In this document: positions 6,996-7,268 of the stretch, piece by piece
Layout of the letters: each line of letters begins with the position of its first letter
Numbering within the stretch: position 1 is the stretch's first letter
DNA from: Caldifarciminota bacterium
Lineage (GTDB): Bacteria > Hydrothermota > Hydrothermia > B15-G9 > WFZT01
Assembly: GCA_026991055.1 (NCBI GenBank)
Contig: JALXCE010000101.1
Span: 1 to 7,268 of the forward strand
Length of the DNA stretch: 7,268 bases
Reading direction: 5' to 3'
Notes under the pieces: generated by a model
The model's input: only the letters and a program-made list of their open reading frames with translations
Told to the model about the DNA's origin: nothing
The model's database searches: none
Program-made: the position numbers and the translations under genes

Positions 6996-7268
6996 GCTTA
7001 ATCCTTGCGATGATAATTGGATTTTCACCCTCTATCCCTTTTCAGGATAAGCCCTTGCTCCGAAATACGTTTATGTCCCTTTTAATACCGGGCTCTTCGC
7101 AGATTCTCTATGGTTCGAAAGTCAAAGGATATGCCTTCGTTGCCACGGAGATTTTTGGATTTTTCGGCAATTTTTACTATCGACACGCGGCAGAAATTGC
7201 CCGTCAAAGATACAAAATCTACGCATACATGGAGGCTGGCGCTGACCCCCAAAATCCGGATGGAGATT
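6992..7268 (+). CDS. DUF5683-like small membrane protein, 3' partial
   Basis: Ninety-two codons are visible before the right edge cuts the gene. The ATG overlaps the gyrA stop as ATGA and has a strong Shine-Dalgarno, so the start is secure and translation is likely coupled to gyrA. The N-terminus is hydrophobic (LILAMIIGF, 3-11), perhaps a weak signal or anchor, followed by PLLRNTFMSLLIPGSSQILY (21-40), GSKVKGY (41-47) and a second hydrophobic stretch (about 46-62). The PGxxQxxxG...KGY pattern before a membrane helix is what I recall of DUF5683 proteins, which are common in Bacteroidota and related phyla and have no established function. Then comes a Tyr/Ala-rich amphipathic stretch (FYYRHAAEIARQRYKIYAYM, 61-80). 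The family call is moderate because the rest is missing; no enzymatic motif is visible. Confidence 0.6.
   Translation, partial: MSLILAMIIGFSPSIPFQDKPLLRNTFMSLLIPGSSQILYGSKVKGYAFVATEIFGFFGNFYYRHAAEIARQRYKIYAYMEAGADPQNPDGD

Noticed and set aside
1..7268. CRISPR arrays, insertion sequences, tRNA or rRNA genes, long repeats
   Set aside because: I saw no spaced repeats, transposase motifs, terminal inverted repeats or RNA gene signatures; nearly all sequence is accounted for by the six coding regions.

Overview
The window is a densely packed, single-strand stretch of bacterial chromosome. All six genes read on the + strand, and almost no sequence is non-coding. The left edge carries the C-terminal part of a very large outer-membrane beta-barrel protein that reads like SprA, the outer-membrane translocon of the type IX secretion system (T9SS). 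Together with the lipid acyltransferase-family gene this points to a diderm (Gram-negative) bacterium of the FCB superphylum or one of the uncultured lineages near it, such as WOR-3/Stahlbacteria-like, Hydrothermae-like or Marinimicrobia-like groups. The GyrA C-terminal domain also carries a Bacteroidota-style box. The exact phylum cannot be fixed from the sequence alone.

Layout: (1) 1-2525, SprA-like C-terminal part, cut by the left edge. (2) 2500-2832, a small membrane-anchored helix-hairpin-helix protein of the ComEA type. (3) about 2771-3430, a DUF374 lysophospholipid-acyltransferase-family protein. (4) 3417-4433, DNA polymerase III delta-prime-like clamp-loader subunit (holB). (5) 4434-4565, the only real intergenic gap. 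It contains a possible weak terminator hairpin that overlaps a good promoter candidate, followed by a strong Shine-Dalgarno. (6) 4566-6995, gyrA, complete. (7) 6992 to the right edge, the start of a small membrane protein resembling DUF5683, cut by the edge.

Genes 1-4 overlap their neighbours by 26, about 62 and 14 bases and look like one translationally coupled transcription unit. It mixes envelope functions (SprA-like barrel, acyltransferase) with DNA-handling functions (HhH protein, clamp loader). gyrA probably restarts transcription from its own promoter and is coupled to the downstream DUF5683-like gene through an ATGA stop/start overlap.

Most of the window is housekeeping. I do not see a new defence, mobile or CRISPR-type system. 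The points that deserve a second look are the SprA homologue, the unusual residues in GyrA (Gly-Pro at the quinolone-contact position, a divergent first-blade GyrA box), the lost Walker B in a delta-prime that keeps its P-loop and zinc cysteines, and the long out-of-frame gene overlaps.
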